Source: Halichondria panicea
Taxonomy: Eukaryota > Porifera > Demospongiae > Suberitida > Halichondriidae
Direction of reading: 5' to 3'
Assembly: GCF_963675165.1 (NCBI RefSeq)
Contig: NC_087393.1
Location: 480,002 to 544,001, forward strand
DNA length: 64,000 nucleotides
In this document: piece by piece, positions 47,502 through 61,000 of the stretch
Position numbering within the stretch: position 1 is the first letter of the stretch
Layout of the letters: each line of letters opens with the position of its first letter
The notes under the pieces: model-generated
Databases searched by the model: none
Told to the model about the DNA's origin: nothing
What the model saw: only the letters and a program-made list of their open reading frames with translations
Made by a program: the position numbers and the translations under genes

Positions 47502-48047
47502 GCCCTGTATACAAAAAATTAGAACTCGCATTTAGAAAATAACTATGAACAAATTTATCTCCTTGTAGCCTTAGGGTATGTATGTATGGTTATTTCAATT
47601 TTTCCCATTTCGTTCCGTTTTAAGCACTTTGTCTCATTAGGTTGTTGTGTTCGTGTTTGTCATCCGAGTCACTCATGTGTTCAGCCGATCATCAGGTGGT
47701 GTGTATGTTCCTAGGAAAACCTTATTTATCATTATTTTAAATAATTATTAATAGCTGTTTTTTTTCATTTTAGGTATTTAATCATTATTGTATATACATG
47801 TACATTTCCGTTTCAAGTCACTAGAATCTCTTTCAATGTAATGTCATTTTATCAGTTGTCAGTCCCTCCATACGTACATACAGTAACTTGCTCGAAGGAA
47901 AGTTGTTTGCACTTTATAATTATACCAAAATGTATTATTAACCTGTACATGGAATCAAGCCATACGAGTAAAGTACACGGGAAGGAACAAGATAATACAT
48001 GTATTTGCTATAATATTATTGATGAAAATACTAATAATACATTAATT
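47502..48047. other. Convergent 3' region of Unkempt and the Delphilin-like gene
   Basis: 546 bp of AT-rich sequence between two facing stop codons, expected to hold both 3' UTRs. No exon, RNA gene or repeat of note seen. Confidence 0.6.
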
Positions 48048-51000
48048 TTAGAACAGAGTTTCATGGTCGTAGTCTTGTTTACCGTTTGTTGAGACTTGCT
48101 CTTCATTGTCTCTCAGTTTATCAATACTCGGCTGACGATATCCTGTCTGACGGGTTTCAGGCGGCTGTGGCCACGCCCCTGACTGTACAGCGGGTTGCTT
48201 AGAGTGATCGGTTTGCCGTAATAAATGTCTAAAGTCATGCTGCTCTGGTTCAACTAATTCGACATCTTTCTTTTTCTCAAGTGCTGCAAAATCGATGGAC
48301 TTTGATTGTTGTGTCTTTGCTTCTAGTTCGTGCCTCAGGTCAACATCTTTGTCTTTAGTTCTGCCAAACAGTTTAGAGAGTGACCCTCTCTTCTTGCCGG
48401 GTACCTCGGTGGCTCTCTCTTGAAGCTTCCTCTCTAGCAGGACAACACGTTCCCGCTCCGCCTTGTTCTCTTGGGCTGCCCTCTGTGAGGTGTGGGGGTG
48501 AGGTGAGGTGTGGGGTGAGGGGTGTGAGAGATAGCAATTCAAAAACTCTCTATCTACTGCACTTTTTAGCTGTGAAATTAGACAATCTTTAACTCAGTTC
48601 TGGGCAATCAAAGTTTATATACTCTCGAAACAAACTATTTTCGAGAAAACACAAAGATTATATATAGCCCATGCTTTTTCTTCAAGAATGGAGCATTTAA
48701 ATCCGAAAGTAAATACAGAATGATAGCTACAATATGCATTATGAAAATGCACAATCTTATTTGTGGACGTGTGTGCATTGTACATGTATGTGCACATTTA
48801 GACTAGAACTTCACCAAAACATGTACTGAGAATACCTCAAAATCATCCACAAAAGTTGCAAACGCTCCAAAGAAGTCGTCTATCCTCAACTTGAGTGGAT
48901 CCTCTCCAAAGAAACGCACAGCTGCTTGATACTCTGTCTTCATCTTCCCGTAGAGCTTGAGCAGTGAGTCCATCTCCTTATCCGCCTCCACTAAGAAGGG
49001 CTGGAGAGAGGCTAAGGAAATAGCCGCACAGCTTGGGATGGACATACAAGCTGAACGCTAAAACGAGAGCTAAAATTAATTTGTAAGATGGGGATACTTT
49101 CATGGTTTCTTCGAAATGGTCGTCATCCATTTTCTCTCTTGAGCTGATCTCTAGAATGTCTCGTTGGATGACCTTTAACCCCTGGCTCAGCTCATTCATC
49201 TCCACCTCCAGCGTCTGGCCAGAGACTGTAAAAAAGTTTGCATTATAAAAATAAATGTTTATACTATCCATCCATGCAACTGCTGCTATTTGAAAAACTA
49301 CAGAGTACCCCTCTCTACTTCACTATGGTTACCACACCTCTAGCAGCCTTGCGTATAAAGCTGAGGTCATTAGGAAACTCAAGAGTGTCGGGAAACTTCC
49401 TCTCAGCAGTCCCGGCCACAAAGTGCACCAGAGACGACTTATTGTCAGTTGTACGGAGGTCCTTGAGCTGCATGAGTGGAGGGTGATGGAGACACAAGAC
49501 TGTATGTATGAGTGGCTGTACCTGGGCAAGGTAGCTGATCTTGAATCCGCTGGCCCCACCCACTCGATGGTTACCAGCGTTCATGTAGTTTCCCACAGCA
49601 AGTACGATCTGTAACAGACACATATACCATACGTTAGGTATACATGACAAAATGCTGGCAGAAAGGCAATTTTATTGTACCTCCAATACTTTCTTGAGAT
49701 GTTTGCTGGACTGAAGTTGTATTGCAGCGATGCTGATGGCTTCCAGGTCCTGTGTGTGTGTGTGTGTGGGTGGTGTGTGTGTGTGTGGGTGTGTGTGGTG
49801 GCCCTGTGTGTGTGTGTGTGTGTGGTGTGTGTGGTGTGTGTGACCACCTACAGGTTTTATCTCCTCCACTTTGTCTATGAAATGTAGTTTGAAGACCATT
49901 GCTTTGACTCGCTCCTGATAACATGGAATGGTGCTCATCTGTACAGGGAGGACATTTAATTATTGAATATTCGTACTAACGACATTTTGTACCTCACACG
50001 AGAACCTGTCTGGTATGCTGAGGACCTCTGGGTTGTCATAGTAACGGGTGAAACCCAAACACTGCATAAATTGACCGTTGTTATTATCATGATAATTATT
50101 TGATTACTACATAATTTAAAAAGAGTATCTTTGAACGGCCATAACTTTAGTTTTGTTGGTCCAATAACGTTAATTTTATCATTTTCTGAAAGCTTAGAGA
50201 GAGGCCTTTCAGATGATGTGTTAAAATTGAAAGTGTATTTTGGGACTATTTTGACAAAATACCATGGGCCCCCCGAAAGTGTATTTTGGGACTATTTTGA
50301 CAAAATACCATGGGACCCCCCCCATTCCAAATTTGGGATTTGAGCATAAGCTTTCATGAATCTGAATTTGGACCATCAGAACTCTAGTTACAGAATCAAC
50401 TCTAGTACTTTCAAAATGAAGGCTGCGTCAGGATCTATATACCTCTGTCTTGTCAGGAGCGAATGCCTCGAGCTGCCTCAGGTGTTGCTCTGATAACACA
50501 CTCTCGTCACACTTCAGAACAGCCTCTTTGATCTTGTCGAAAGGAAGTTTCAGATGTCCCAGCAATATAGCTACAGTGTTTGTGTGTGTGTGGGTGTGTG
50601 TGTGGGTGTGTGTGTATGCGTGTGTTAACTATAGTATCAATATTGCTATAAAGCTACAAACGCTCTGCCAATTCTAAATACAACGTACCTACTGCTTAAA
50701 ATAGTAAACTAATACACAGACTAGCTGTCATGATCAGACACTCACAGATATTGTAAGCTTTCCTTGGGTCCAGAACGGTGGGTTGTTTCTTCTTGCCCTG
50801 TCCACTGGTCACCTTTGGCTTACCACTAGCAAACTGTTTCTCCAACTCAAAGTACTCCAAAGCATCCTCCAAACCACTCAACTATGACCAAATATATATC
50901 GTAATTTTCGTTAGTACACATTTGGTATGAACTACCCATTTAAATATTTCGTATTTTAAATATTTGTACAGCTCAGGATAGTGACGTTGAACTAGAAAAA

Positions 51001-54000
51001 TTTCACAGTTTTCATTTTCGTAGGTGCTCTACTGATACGAAAAATATGAAAATTTCCACCATACGAAAATAACCCGCTATACAGTACTACTGAATATTTT
51101 CCAACTATAAACGTACCTCACTCCATATCGTGCCTTCTGTGCCCTGCACCTTTTCCCAGTTAACCCTTTTGAGTTTGTTTGTCTGCCCGTGTCCGCCAGG
51201 GAGTGTGGGCGGTGGTGGAGGGGGTATGGGGATCCCGCCCACTCCAATGTGAGGTGTGGGGGGTGGATTAGGTGGGAGTGGTGTGCCCCCTGGAGTGGAA
51301 TAGACAGAAGTATTTGGCATCCCATTGGACGATGAAGATTTGTCAGCTCCTATTTTAAAGAAAAAGATATGCATATGCAATCAGCACAATCAAACACTAC
51401 ACTATTTTTATTAGCTATAATTTTTATGCCTCTAACACTGCAATCCTTACAATAAAGGGGATGCTTGTCAACCTACCAGCCAGTTACATGTACATACCTT
51501 GAGGGTCTTTCTTCTCCTTTCTCAGCTGCTGAACAACTCTGGATCCAGGACTGCCGATAGTTAAACTGGAACTCTTAGTCGTTCCTTTACCACTTCCAAT
51601 GAACGTGTCTTGCAGTTCCCCATCATGTGACATGTGTAGAAGATCATGTGATGCCCCGTTAGTCCCCATTGCCCCTCTAATTAGTGCATGCCGCTCCTTA
51701 GATGCTTTAGAGGTACCTATAAAATTAAGTTATCATTGGAATTGTATAAAATCAGCAAATTACCTCCTCCTGTTAGCATGCCAGCTGCAATTCTGTCAAA
51801 TTCATTCTGCGCTTCTCCCGGTAAGAGCTGACAAATATAGTGGAAGAGGACGACTTTATTACGATCATTGAGCACATCTCCCAACCCCTCCACCAGGTCT
51901 TGTAGGTTCCTGTGTGGTCATGTGATATTAGATACAGATCATGTGAACATCACATGACTCTCACTGATCTTTGGAGAATTTCCCGAGAGTTTCGATCACA
52001 CTTTGACGATCATCTTCTCCCAAAACTTGCTCCATCTAATAACCAGTTAATCTCACAGCATTAATTACGTAAATTATTACCTTGTCTTTGAAAGCTTCCG
52101 TGTTCTTTCTGACACCACCACCACCTCTGGGGTGAGGAGCCGTTGACCTTACTGACCCCTCCAGTGACTCTAGCGATGCTACGACAAGAGTTGGGCGTGT
52201 CCCACTTCCTCTCAAGAGACGCACAACATGAGAATGGGTGGAATTTCTGCAGGAGGCAATAATATTGATAGTCATAATAATGATTGTATTATTGGTTGTA
52301 TTTTTCAGACCTTATGTCGAGTCCGTTTAGTTTAAGTATTCTGTCTCCTGGGCGGAGTCCCACTCTTGACGCCGCACCCCCTGGGTCCACCGAGCGTATA
52401 AACACAGGACAGTTACCACTGAGGGTGAAACCAAACCCACCGCCACCACGATCCACACACACCACTCTGAGGAGACCACATATTAATGAGATGGAAATAT
52501 AATTTTGTAGCGATACACTTTTCACGAGAAGGGAACACTGTAAATGAAATTGCACGCATGCATGAGACAACCGTCACCTTTCTCCTCCCGTTGCTAGGTT
52601 GGGTAAACTTGACCTCCAAGGTGAACTCCTACAGAAAAAAACATGTTTCTGTATGTGTAGGGAAATACCTCGATACGATTACTTTTGCAACCCATGTATT
52701 TTTGCATATTCGATAAAATTATTTCAATGGATCAGCTCTGAGCTGTACTACATTGGGTCTGTTTTCCTAATGTGTTTGTGTCACTGCTATCTCTATAGGG
52801 TACTAGCTAGTGTGCTAGTACCTTGTCATGGACAATGGTCTGGAGTGGTAGGAGCCAAGGTCATATGACCCACGACGACTAGAGGGGGCAGCACGGTCAG
52901 GAGAATAGGACATGAGCACATCAAAACGTTTGTGATGAGAAGAGAGAACGAAAGACCTGTGTAGAGAGGTGGGAAGGTACAATTATTATTTTTCTTTTTC
53001 AGCGAAAGATTTTGCAGGCCAAATATGAAACAACCTGAAAAAGCTAGTCTAAGAATTGGATCACAAAAAATTAAAAAGTTATGAATATTGTGAATGAGTT
53101 GAGTACTTCAGTTGGTACGAACCTGATATGTGGGAGGAGTCTCCTCTGAATGGGTGTGTCTAGTAGCACGTCGAGGGAGTGTCCTAGACTGTCAATGTCC
53201 CTGTCCTTAGAGTAGAGGCGCAACAGAGTGAGGAGATGAGTCTTCTTCTGATCATCGTCCATCAGATAATAGTTGACCTGTCAGTGCATATGGGAGGAAA
53301 GAGAAGCCACTCTGTACAGTACTAGTGGATAGATAGCAATGCAGCATACTGTATAATTATTATACAGCACACTGTGTGATACATACTGAACGGTAAGGGT
53401 ATGTACATGCGTTATAATCACCAATGCACAAGCTGTATCGGGACTGCTTTTAAAAAGGCTACTGATCCACAATTTCAATTTCAATTTCAGTTACTAGGGA
53501 TGGTTCAAATTAGGTTAGCTGTTTACTTTTGGAAACTTATCCGTACCTTGCTGTGGAAGATTTTTGCTTTATTCGTCCTCATTTCCAGCGTCTTCTTGTC
53601 AGCCCCGCCCACTGCTCTAGCCCCCATGAAGGTGCTGATGTCAGCAGAATGTAGTGGTGAGCGTGGGGTTGTTCCCAGTCCTCCCGCCACCACCATCAAG
53701 TGTAGGACACGCCCACTACTCTTGACACGCTCCAGTACTTGAGACTTAGAACAAAACCTATAGCAGAGAGATGCATAGATCAGTAGATTTTAGTTCCGAT
53801 TCTCTAGCATTTATTGAAAAGATATGCTTTAACGAATTAAAGCTAATTACTAAAAAATGGCTAAAAAAATATTTTCTGAGGATCATACAGTTAATTGTGC
53901 ATCTCATCGACACCCTGATGAACTAGCTATGACAATAATTATGTACCTGACATTCTCCCAGTTGACCTCAAGCAGGAGGTCACCTGACCTGACTCCTGCC

Positions 54001-54572
54001 GTCCTAGCTGAGCTGGGGTAGTCAACAGAGCGTACGAATACAGGGGAACTCCCCCTGAAGGTGAGCCCATACCCACCCTCCTCATCACGTGGTATGGAGA
54101 ACTGTCGTACGCGTGACATGACCACCAGACTGGGCGGTACCTTGCTGGCACATCGAGCATGGTCCACCACCTGTGGGATGAATGGAGGGGCAAGTCAGGG
54201 GAGAGCTTACTTAGGTACCGGTATCTAGATTCAAATTTCGGCATGCCCGGATTAGATCTAAATCATTTTATAGCTAGATCTAGGCAAATTTTGAATCGGT
54301 ATTATTGCATCGTACAGGTGGCAGGGATTACGTGCAAATAGCTAAAAAGCTAGTGGCAGACAATAGATACAATGGTATGTTTTTATACTATAGTCTACCT
54401 CAATCCTGGACCACTCCTCCACACACACACCATCCAGCTCGATGAGAGCGTCCCCTGGTTGCAACCCTGCCTGCTGAGCCGAGCCTCCCTCCTCCACCTC
54501 GCTAATAACCACTGGAGACCCTCCGCTGATGGAGAAACCGAACGCCTCAGGCCAACCTTCGTTTGTCCCCAT
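48048..54572 (-). CDS. GRID2IP: Delphilin-like PDZ / harmonin-N-like / formin (FH1-FH2) protein
   Basis: Twenty-two exons join in frame to 1124 aa. The first is 54572-54399 (acceptor five bases before the ATG), then 54170-53947, 53757-53547, 53277-53123, 52956-52822, 52628-52578, 52466-52311, 52246-52081, 52035-51965, 51909-51764, 51716-51498, 51349-51117, 50881-50746, 50570-50443, 50061-49993, 49938-49852, 49749-49681, 49608-49522, 49467-49338, 49225-49098, 49000-48836 and 48482-48048. Domain order: PDZ (AFGFSISGGSPVVISEVEEG), PDZ (GYGLTFRGSSPVFVRSV), harmonin-N-like (DQKKTHLLTLLRLYSKD), PDZ (GFGFTLSGNCPVFIRSVDPG), harmonin-N-like (GEDDRQSVIETLGKFSKD), short FH1, FH2 (LKRVNWEKVQGTEGTIW, GNYMNAGNHRVGGASGFKIS), then a charged tail. 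Vertebrate Delphilin has the same plan with two PDZ domains. Expected role: actin assembly at PDZ-marked membrane sites. Confidence 0.9.
49750..49842. repeat. GT-rich microsatellite in an FH2 intron
   Basis: Interrupted GT tract between FH2 exons 49938-49852 and 49749-49681, running into the acceptor of the latter on the minus strand. Confidence 0.9.
50118..50398. repeat. Foldback repeat subfamily B
   Basis: Begins GGCCATAACTTTAGTTTTG and ends ATTTGGACCATCAGAACTC, with TCTGAAAGCTTAGAGAGAGG near the left and an internal direct repeat of about 48 bp (GTGTATTTTGGGACTATTTT). Located in the intron between FH2 exons 50570-50443 and 50061-49993. Related to subfamily A at its ends. Confidence 0.7.
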
Positions 54573-54768
54573 CTTGTCTGTACAAATGTGGTGCATGAGC
54601 CCCACCCCCACATTTATTATGTGAGATGATCTTTACCAATAACAACACACAGACATTTGATTATAGGTAAGGATCGTCTTTATCATTGACAGGCCTTGTT
54701 TATGTTGTCATGCTATTATAGTAGGGCTGGGGTACGTGCTTGTAATTTAAGGGTAATAAATAAATTCA

Positions 54769-56470
54769 TCATTGACAAGCATAAAACAAAATATATGCAG
54801 TAGAGCTATGGTCAGATAGCGGCGAGAGTAATAAAGAGAGTTCATTTTGAGTCAATAGTTCCACATTTTCATCGTCAAAATACAGCCATGAGTTGCAACA
54901 TCCTTCAGTGTCCTTGTCTAGTGCTTCTTGTGTTGTCTTGACACACTCTAGCATCCTCACACAAACAGTGTAGTGTCCACTCGTACACGATAATCCGGAA
55001 TGAAACACAACTGCAAACAGATCGTAAACGTTTTCTCGACCATTACAATCTTCAGTTGTCCAAGGTTTGAAACTGAGTGCCAATGGAATAGCCACATTGC
55101 CTCCAATCTTATTCACCGTAATGCTTGAAGAATGGCCCCAAGTTTGAGCTGCTGTGAACCTGTTTAAATGGATGGTCATGACTAGTGGCAGCTCACTGAA
55201 CAATAGACCTCGTTCTGCCTCAGTGAATCGGCCGCACTCGTCACAGCGATACTTGTTGTCACCGCGTAACTTTTCTTTGAGCGCAAACTGCGATAGGCAC
55301 CAGGAGAGCGAGTACGGTCCGACAACAGAGGTACCAAAGAACGAAGATGCCATTTTGATCGGACTTGAGGCAGGGGGAAACCCCGGGAAGCCTAAAGTTG
55401 ATACAGGGAGACTGACATCTAGGAATAGCTCTGATCGTCGTGTGGTGTTCTCACACTCAAAACAATGGGTCTCATACGCCAGTGAACCCTGAAAGGTGTC
55501 GGAAATAAAGTTGTGAGGTTGCTTTGTGTTCGAGACTGTTGGGGGGGGTGGGCTGACTCTGGACGGGCCGAAAAATGACTTCAAAGTGCGTACGTGTTTT
55601 CCTTTACCAGAGTTAAGCTTGATATACTTCACTGAACTGCTTAAAGTGGACCACTTTCGTTTCTTTTTCCTGCCACTGTTCGTGAGAGGTTGTAGTTTTG
55701 AGGGCATCATAATTGGAGGGGGTGTAGCAACATTATTGTTATGTGGGGGTACGGAGGTGGTGGTGGGCGGAGGGTTATATGATGCATACGTCTCGTGGAG
55801 ATTGGTGAGCAGGAAGCGAAGCATCTCTTGTGCATCATGTTGAGATTTGTTGTCAAACAGTTGATTCTCGTTCCTGCAATGACAAAGTCTGGTTTAAAAA
55901 ACAGAGGATATAGAATCACCTTAGTTTAGCCATAAATCCGTCAGGTTTTGTAGGGCTGAGGTATGTTACTTTGTTGGAGGGTTTGGAAATGGTCTTTTCT
56001 TTGTAGCTCATTCTTTGCCAAAGCTGCAGCAGAACAAATCAGATCATTACATTTTTTGTAATACAATAAAACAACTTGATTACTTTAGACAACAGAGTAG
56101 AGAGTGAGTCAATGGCTTCTACGTTGTCTTCCTCGTCGATAGGTTGCATTGCTGACTCCATTCTGGTCACACCAGCACCAAAGCCCGGACAAAACCTCAG
56201 TGCTTGTAGCACCGAGTTGACGTAGCAAGTATTGCCTAGGTTGCATAGTCCTGAGAACAGCAGACCATTGGGTAGAGGTGTTTGTATAGTCTCGCTTCTT
56301 GATACGCCCTCTGGCTGATCTTTGGGCAGCTCAATCTCATTAGGGACCAACCTACTGGTGGAGGGGGGTGCTTGAATGTGTGTGTTGCAGCTTGTATCTG
56401 TAGTGGTAGGCTTGAAGGTTAGCTTTCTTTGCTTGAGAGATAGTGGCTTCTTTGGTCGACTGGTCTCCAT
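54769..56470 (-). CDS. USP1: USP1-type ubiquitin-specific protease
   Basis: Three exons join in frame to 531 aa: 56470-56084, 56023-55920 and 55873-54769. A GTG-initiated extension to 56497 is not needed; the first ATG is at 56470. The Cys box reads GLCNLGNTCYVNSVLQALRF with CPGF after it, followed by QHDAQEMLRFLL, the zinc-binding-type pairs CFEC and CDEC, FTEAERGLLFSELP and IHLNRF. The His box reads GLSCTSGHYT and the final Asp-type segment WLYFDDENVELL, ending AYILFYACQ. These match USP1, which with UAF1 deubiquitinates FANCD2 and PCNA in DNA repair. It is shorter than human USP1 because the inserts within the catalytic domain are reduced. Only 196 bp separate its stop from the Delphilin-like ATG downstream. 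Confidence 0.93.
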
Positions 56471-56772
56471 TCTTTCTTTGGAATTCCCGGCTTGCACGAG
56501 GTCTCACATGGATTTCATATGACTAAAGGACAACCCTTTTTTGCTAATACTGATTAATTAAATGTGCATCTCTCCGTACGTACGTACCTGTACTACTGTA
56601 GCTAGCTAGTGAGCTAGCGAGCCCTTTACAAGCGTTCGTACGCGGTGACTGAGCTAGCTAAAGTGGACTGCAAGTTGCTCTGGAAGCTACTGGTCCCAAG
56701 AAATAGCCAAGCAAACAGAAACTGGTGCAAACAGTCCTCAGGAAATCAGTACAGCCCACACACTAGTGAAAT
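56471..56772. promoter_or_regulatory. Divergent promoter region of USP1 and the Caskin-like gene
   Basis: 302 bp between divergent start codons with GTACGTACGTAC and GCTAGCTAGTGAGCTAGC stretches. No specific factor site can be named; assignment rests on gene arrangement. Confidence 0.4.
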
Positions 56773-58022
56773 ATGGGGAAGACCACTGAGCTAATGCAGC
56801 TGCTCAAGACGGGCAACTCAGATGCTGCTAGAAAGCTGATTGCCAAGATGAAGAAATCAGGTAAGCTAGAGCTCAATAAAAGCTAACTTGCAGCTGCTAG
56901 CTATCTCACGCTCAGAGGCCTAGGCCAGGGGCTTTTTTGGTGTAGTTCTAAATAATGTCCGATACCGAAAAAGTCTTGTGGGGTCTATTAAGTTATAAGC
57001 TACAGCAAGTATTGCAGTGAGGTTAGCGTAGGAAGTCCGCCTCCTACCTTATCGGAGCATAAATATTTCAATTAATTTGTCAAATTATAATTTGTGGAAG
57101 CTTATAATTTGTACTCTAGTTATAAGCTTGGAGTAGTGGTTTAGAGGGGGTACTTTGTGTTGTCCTTCTGATGGCTGCTACCAAGGCTAAGCTGCATTTC
57201 GGGGATATGCTTTGAGAGTGTCTAGTGATGAATTCGGTAAGCAAATTCATGCTTTTAGGTTAGGTCTGTAGGTTTCAAATATCTATGTGGTTGTAGTCGT
57301 GGTCACCAGTTCCTGCTCCAGGTGTTAGTCATGAGTTATTGAAAATGTTTCGCTAAAAGCGTAAAATAGTTATTTTCTCAATAGCGTATTTAAAGTATGT
57401 CCCTGTGTGTAGAACCACTTTGCATAAGCAAGAATGTTTATAGCCACAATTCGTTGATTGCGTATTGTTTTGGACACCTGGCTGGGAAATATTCCAGGAG
57501 GCACACACATACACACACGTTCATTGTAGGGACTTAGTACCCCTACATTCAACTTAGCACTAATTAGCACGTTGTATTGTGACCAGACATTATAATTATA
57601 TATCCTATGGTTTCTTTACGGAGTACAGAGGTTGCCCAGCAACACAGGAAAAGCATTCCAACATTTAATAGCAGTTGAAAGGCAGGCAATTAGTTGCTCC
57701 ATCTTTAGAGCTGGCTACTGTAGCCATGTTGCGGTGTCCTAATAACATGATAACGTGAGATCTGTGGGTATTCGTTTTGTGTATTCGTTCGTTAACAACG
57801 TGTGGCATTTGCTGATATAATATTCTTTTCTTCCTACAGGTAAGAAGAAGCAGTTGACGAAGGAACTCATTGTCCCTGACGAGTCTGCACACGGGTGAGC
57901 CCCTAGTATTTAACCATTGTTTGGGAATGTGTTTGTGCTGTTTGTTTGTTGTAAAGAGAAAGCTCAGATCATCGCATGTGAATATGGTTATGTGGTTGAC
58001 GTTTCTTTCAGCCCTTTTATGC

Positions 58023-58066
<44 letters not shown>

Positions 58067-61000
58067 GATAGGCTGGTGGTGTGTGCTGTGATGGGCTGGT
58101 GGTGTGTGTGCTGTGACAGGCTGGCGGTGTGGGCGGTGTGTGCTTGTGTGTGTGCTGTGATAGGCTGGTGGTGTGGGCGGTGTGTGTTGAGAGGTCCCCC
58201 TAAGTGGGTATATCAGAGATAGATTATCTGTCCTCATCGTTATTGAAAACAGATCGTATTGTTTATAGTATCACCCTAGCTACAGCTGTGTATAGTCCTC
58301 TCCCTACAGCTGTGTATAGTCCTCTCCCTACAGCTGTGTATAGTCCTCTCCCTACAGCTGTGTATAGTCCCCTCCCTACAGTGATTCCCCCGCTACAGTG
58401 AGCCAGTAACGATGTCTAGAGCAGCTTCCGTACTGACTAGCCTCACTGTTAAGTCAATTCCTCCTAGTAATAAATTATTGCAACTTATAAGTGATTTGAC
58501 CTCTATTTCTCTATATAAACTCTTGCCTTATCAGTCTCCTAGTATTGTTTCTAGGGTACAACATGTGTAGTGAGTGGGCAGCATACCACAAGGATAGGAC
58601 TGCACACAATGACAACCACTGTATGTGCGTGTGTGTGTATATAATATAGTTTTTTTTGGAGCTGTGGTAGTATTTCTTGCAACTGTGTGTATGTGTGTAG
58701 TTCATTCAACTTCCACTGTTATTGCTTAGAGGGTTTGTCAACAATGGCTCTCTCTTAGGGCAGCTGCTGCTAGTGGTGTCCCTTGTATGGCTGCCAGTGT
58801 CAACACAATGTCAAGACATCCTTAGTTTGGGTAGCCATCTCACCTTATACAGTGTACTGTGTGTCACGGCTCGTTGCTTCTGCATGGGCTTAGTTTTGAC
58901 TAGAGGAAAGTTTATTTGAAAATAAGAATGTACTAAAGTACTCGTTATTGACCTAAAATTCCTTTCTTTTATACTTGTACCTGCTGGCATTTTTACAGCT
59001 ACATGTAAGTTAGTGTAGACATTGATGGTAGTCCTTGATTTCTACAACTGTCTATAGTAGTATAACCATACATGCTCAATATCGCTGCTCCTGTATCAAC
59101 CACCCCCCCCCCCCCACAGGCAAACTGTGATGCACTACTGCGCTGCTCTCAACTTTGTGGAGTTTATCCATGAACTGGCTGACCTGGGCGCTCCTATAGA
59201 CTCACTGGACGAAAGAGGTACCACTCAGTTTAAAACTACCCTCGAAAAGAAAGGAGGCCTATCAGAGGCTCTGTGTGAAAATTAGAAAATCTGTGCTTGT
59301 AAAAATGTATATTGTACTTATTGTACTTGTATTGTGTGCTATATTTCAATATCTCATGCCCTCCCCCTGTTGACAGGGTTCACTCCGCTGCACCTTGCGG
59401 CAGGGTCTGGGCGTACCAGTGCTGTGCAGGCTCTGCTGGGGAAGGGGGGAGATCCCAACGTGGCCAGTCACAATGGCGACACACCTCTCCACCTGGCCTG
59501 CTCTGGAGGGCACACATCCACTGTAAGCCAGTGTGTGTGTGTGTGTGTGTGTGTGTGTAGTGGGTGGGGGTCCATTTTGTTCAATAGATGTCTTTCCTCA
59601 TCATAAGCTTACCCTCTCCCTTGATAATATTTTGATATCATTTTTATGTGTGTATATAACACCTCGTCCCCTGCTCTTCAGGTGGAGGCTCTGATAGCCA
59701 GTCAAGCTAATGCCACAGGGTTCAACGTGTCTGGCCACACCCCCCTGGACCTGGCCTCGGAGCATGGTCATGCTAATGTGAGCGACACAATGCGTATTGT
59801 TTTATTATCACAACGTGTTATAGCCTAGTCCATTTGCCTAGCAACCTTTTTAATGATATAAGTGGGCATAAGGGGGGGGTGGTATTGAGTGTGGAAGGCA
59901 ACTAGGGGTGGTGGTATTGAGTGTGGAAGGCAACTAGGGGTTGTTGGGTGGTGGTATTGAGTGTGGAAGGCAACTAGACTGCATATCAGCTGTATGGCTA
60001 TTGTAATTATAGTTCCCTGTGAAACATGACATGTACAGCTTGTTAAGTAAGTTGTAGTCAAACATGTGTTATGTAAACGTGTCATGTACACACTGTACAG
60101 TACTTCCTTATGTTGGCCGGACACTGTGTTGTGTTGTGTTTGTGTATAAACAGAGCGACCCTTAGTATGCTCAGCTGTACTGTATATTACACAGTATACC
60201 AGTCCCAACAGTGACCCACCCACCAACAGTGTATGCTATCAGGTTTCAATGTTGACACAGGATGCATGGGTGGGAGTGTACTACTGAGAAGCAAGCTATT
60301 CTGTTCTATGGTTTAGTTGTTAATACATTTGTTGTCGTGGAAATGTTGTTAGCTTACAATAGAAAGTTGACTGTGTGTGTTTGTAGAGATCGCCCACTCA
60401 ACAGCTGTTGCTATGGAGACACTGTACCTCCATTGTAAGAACAGCATATGGCCCAGCATACAATGCTAATTGCTTTTTCAATACCTTATTTTTGTACATG
60501 TGTAGCTGAGAGACAATGACAAAATTAATGGAATTTAGACATAAAATGAATGAACTCTTGTTAAGAATAATAAAGCTTGTGCTATAATAATCGTTTATAC
60601 CCCCCCACACACACACACCACACACACACACACACCCCCACACACCACACACACCACACACACCCACACACAGGCGGTGACAATGCTGCTACGCTCTGGC
60701 CAGTTCTCACAGTCGTACCTCCAGAGGTCAGACATACCTCACACCGCCCTCATCCTCGCCGCCAAGTCAGGGCACAACGAAGTCATCGGGATACTTGTCA
60801 AGCACGGGTTCGATGTCAACAGGAAGCTACCTGGCGCTAACGGCAACTCGTTCCATGAGGCAGCTCTGTACGGCAAGGTGGAGACTGTCAAGTACTTGCT
60901 CTTGGTGAGATTGAATCGTAGGAAGTGTAACACTATAGCATTGCTTGAAATATGGCCATTGGAGTGGGTGGGTGGCTACCTTTGACTGCCAGAGATAGGA

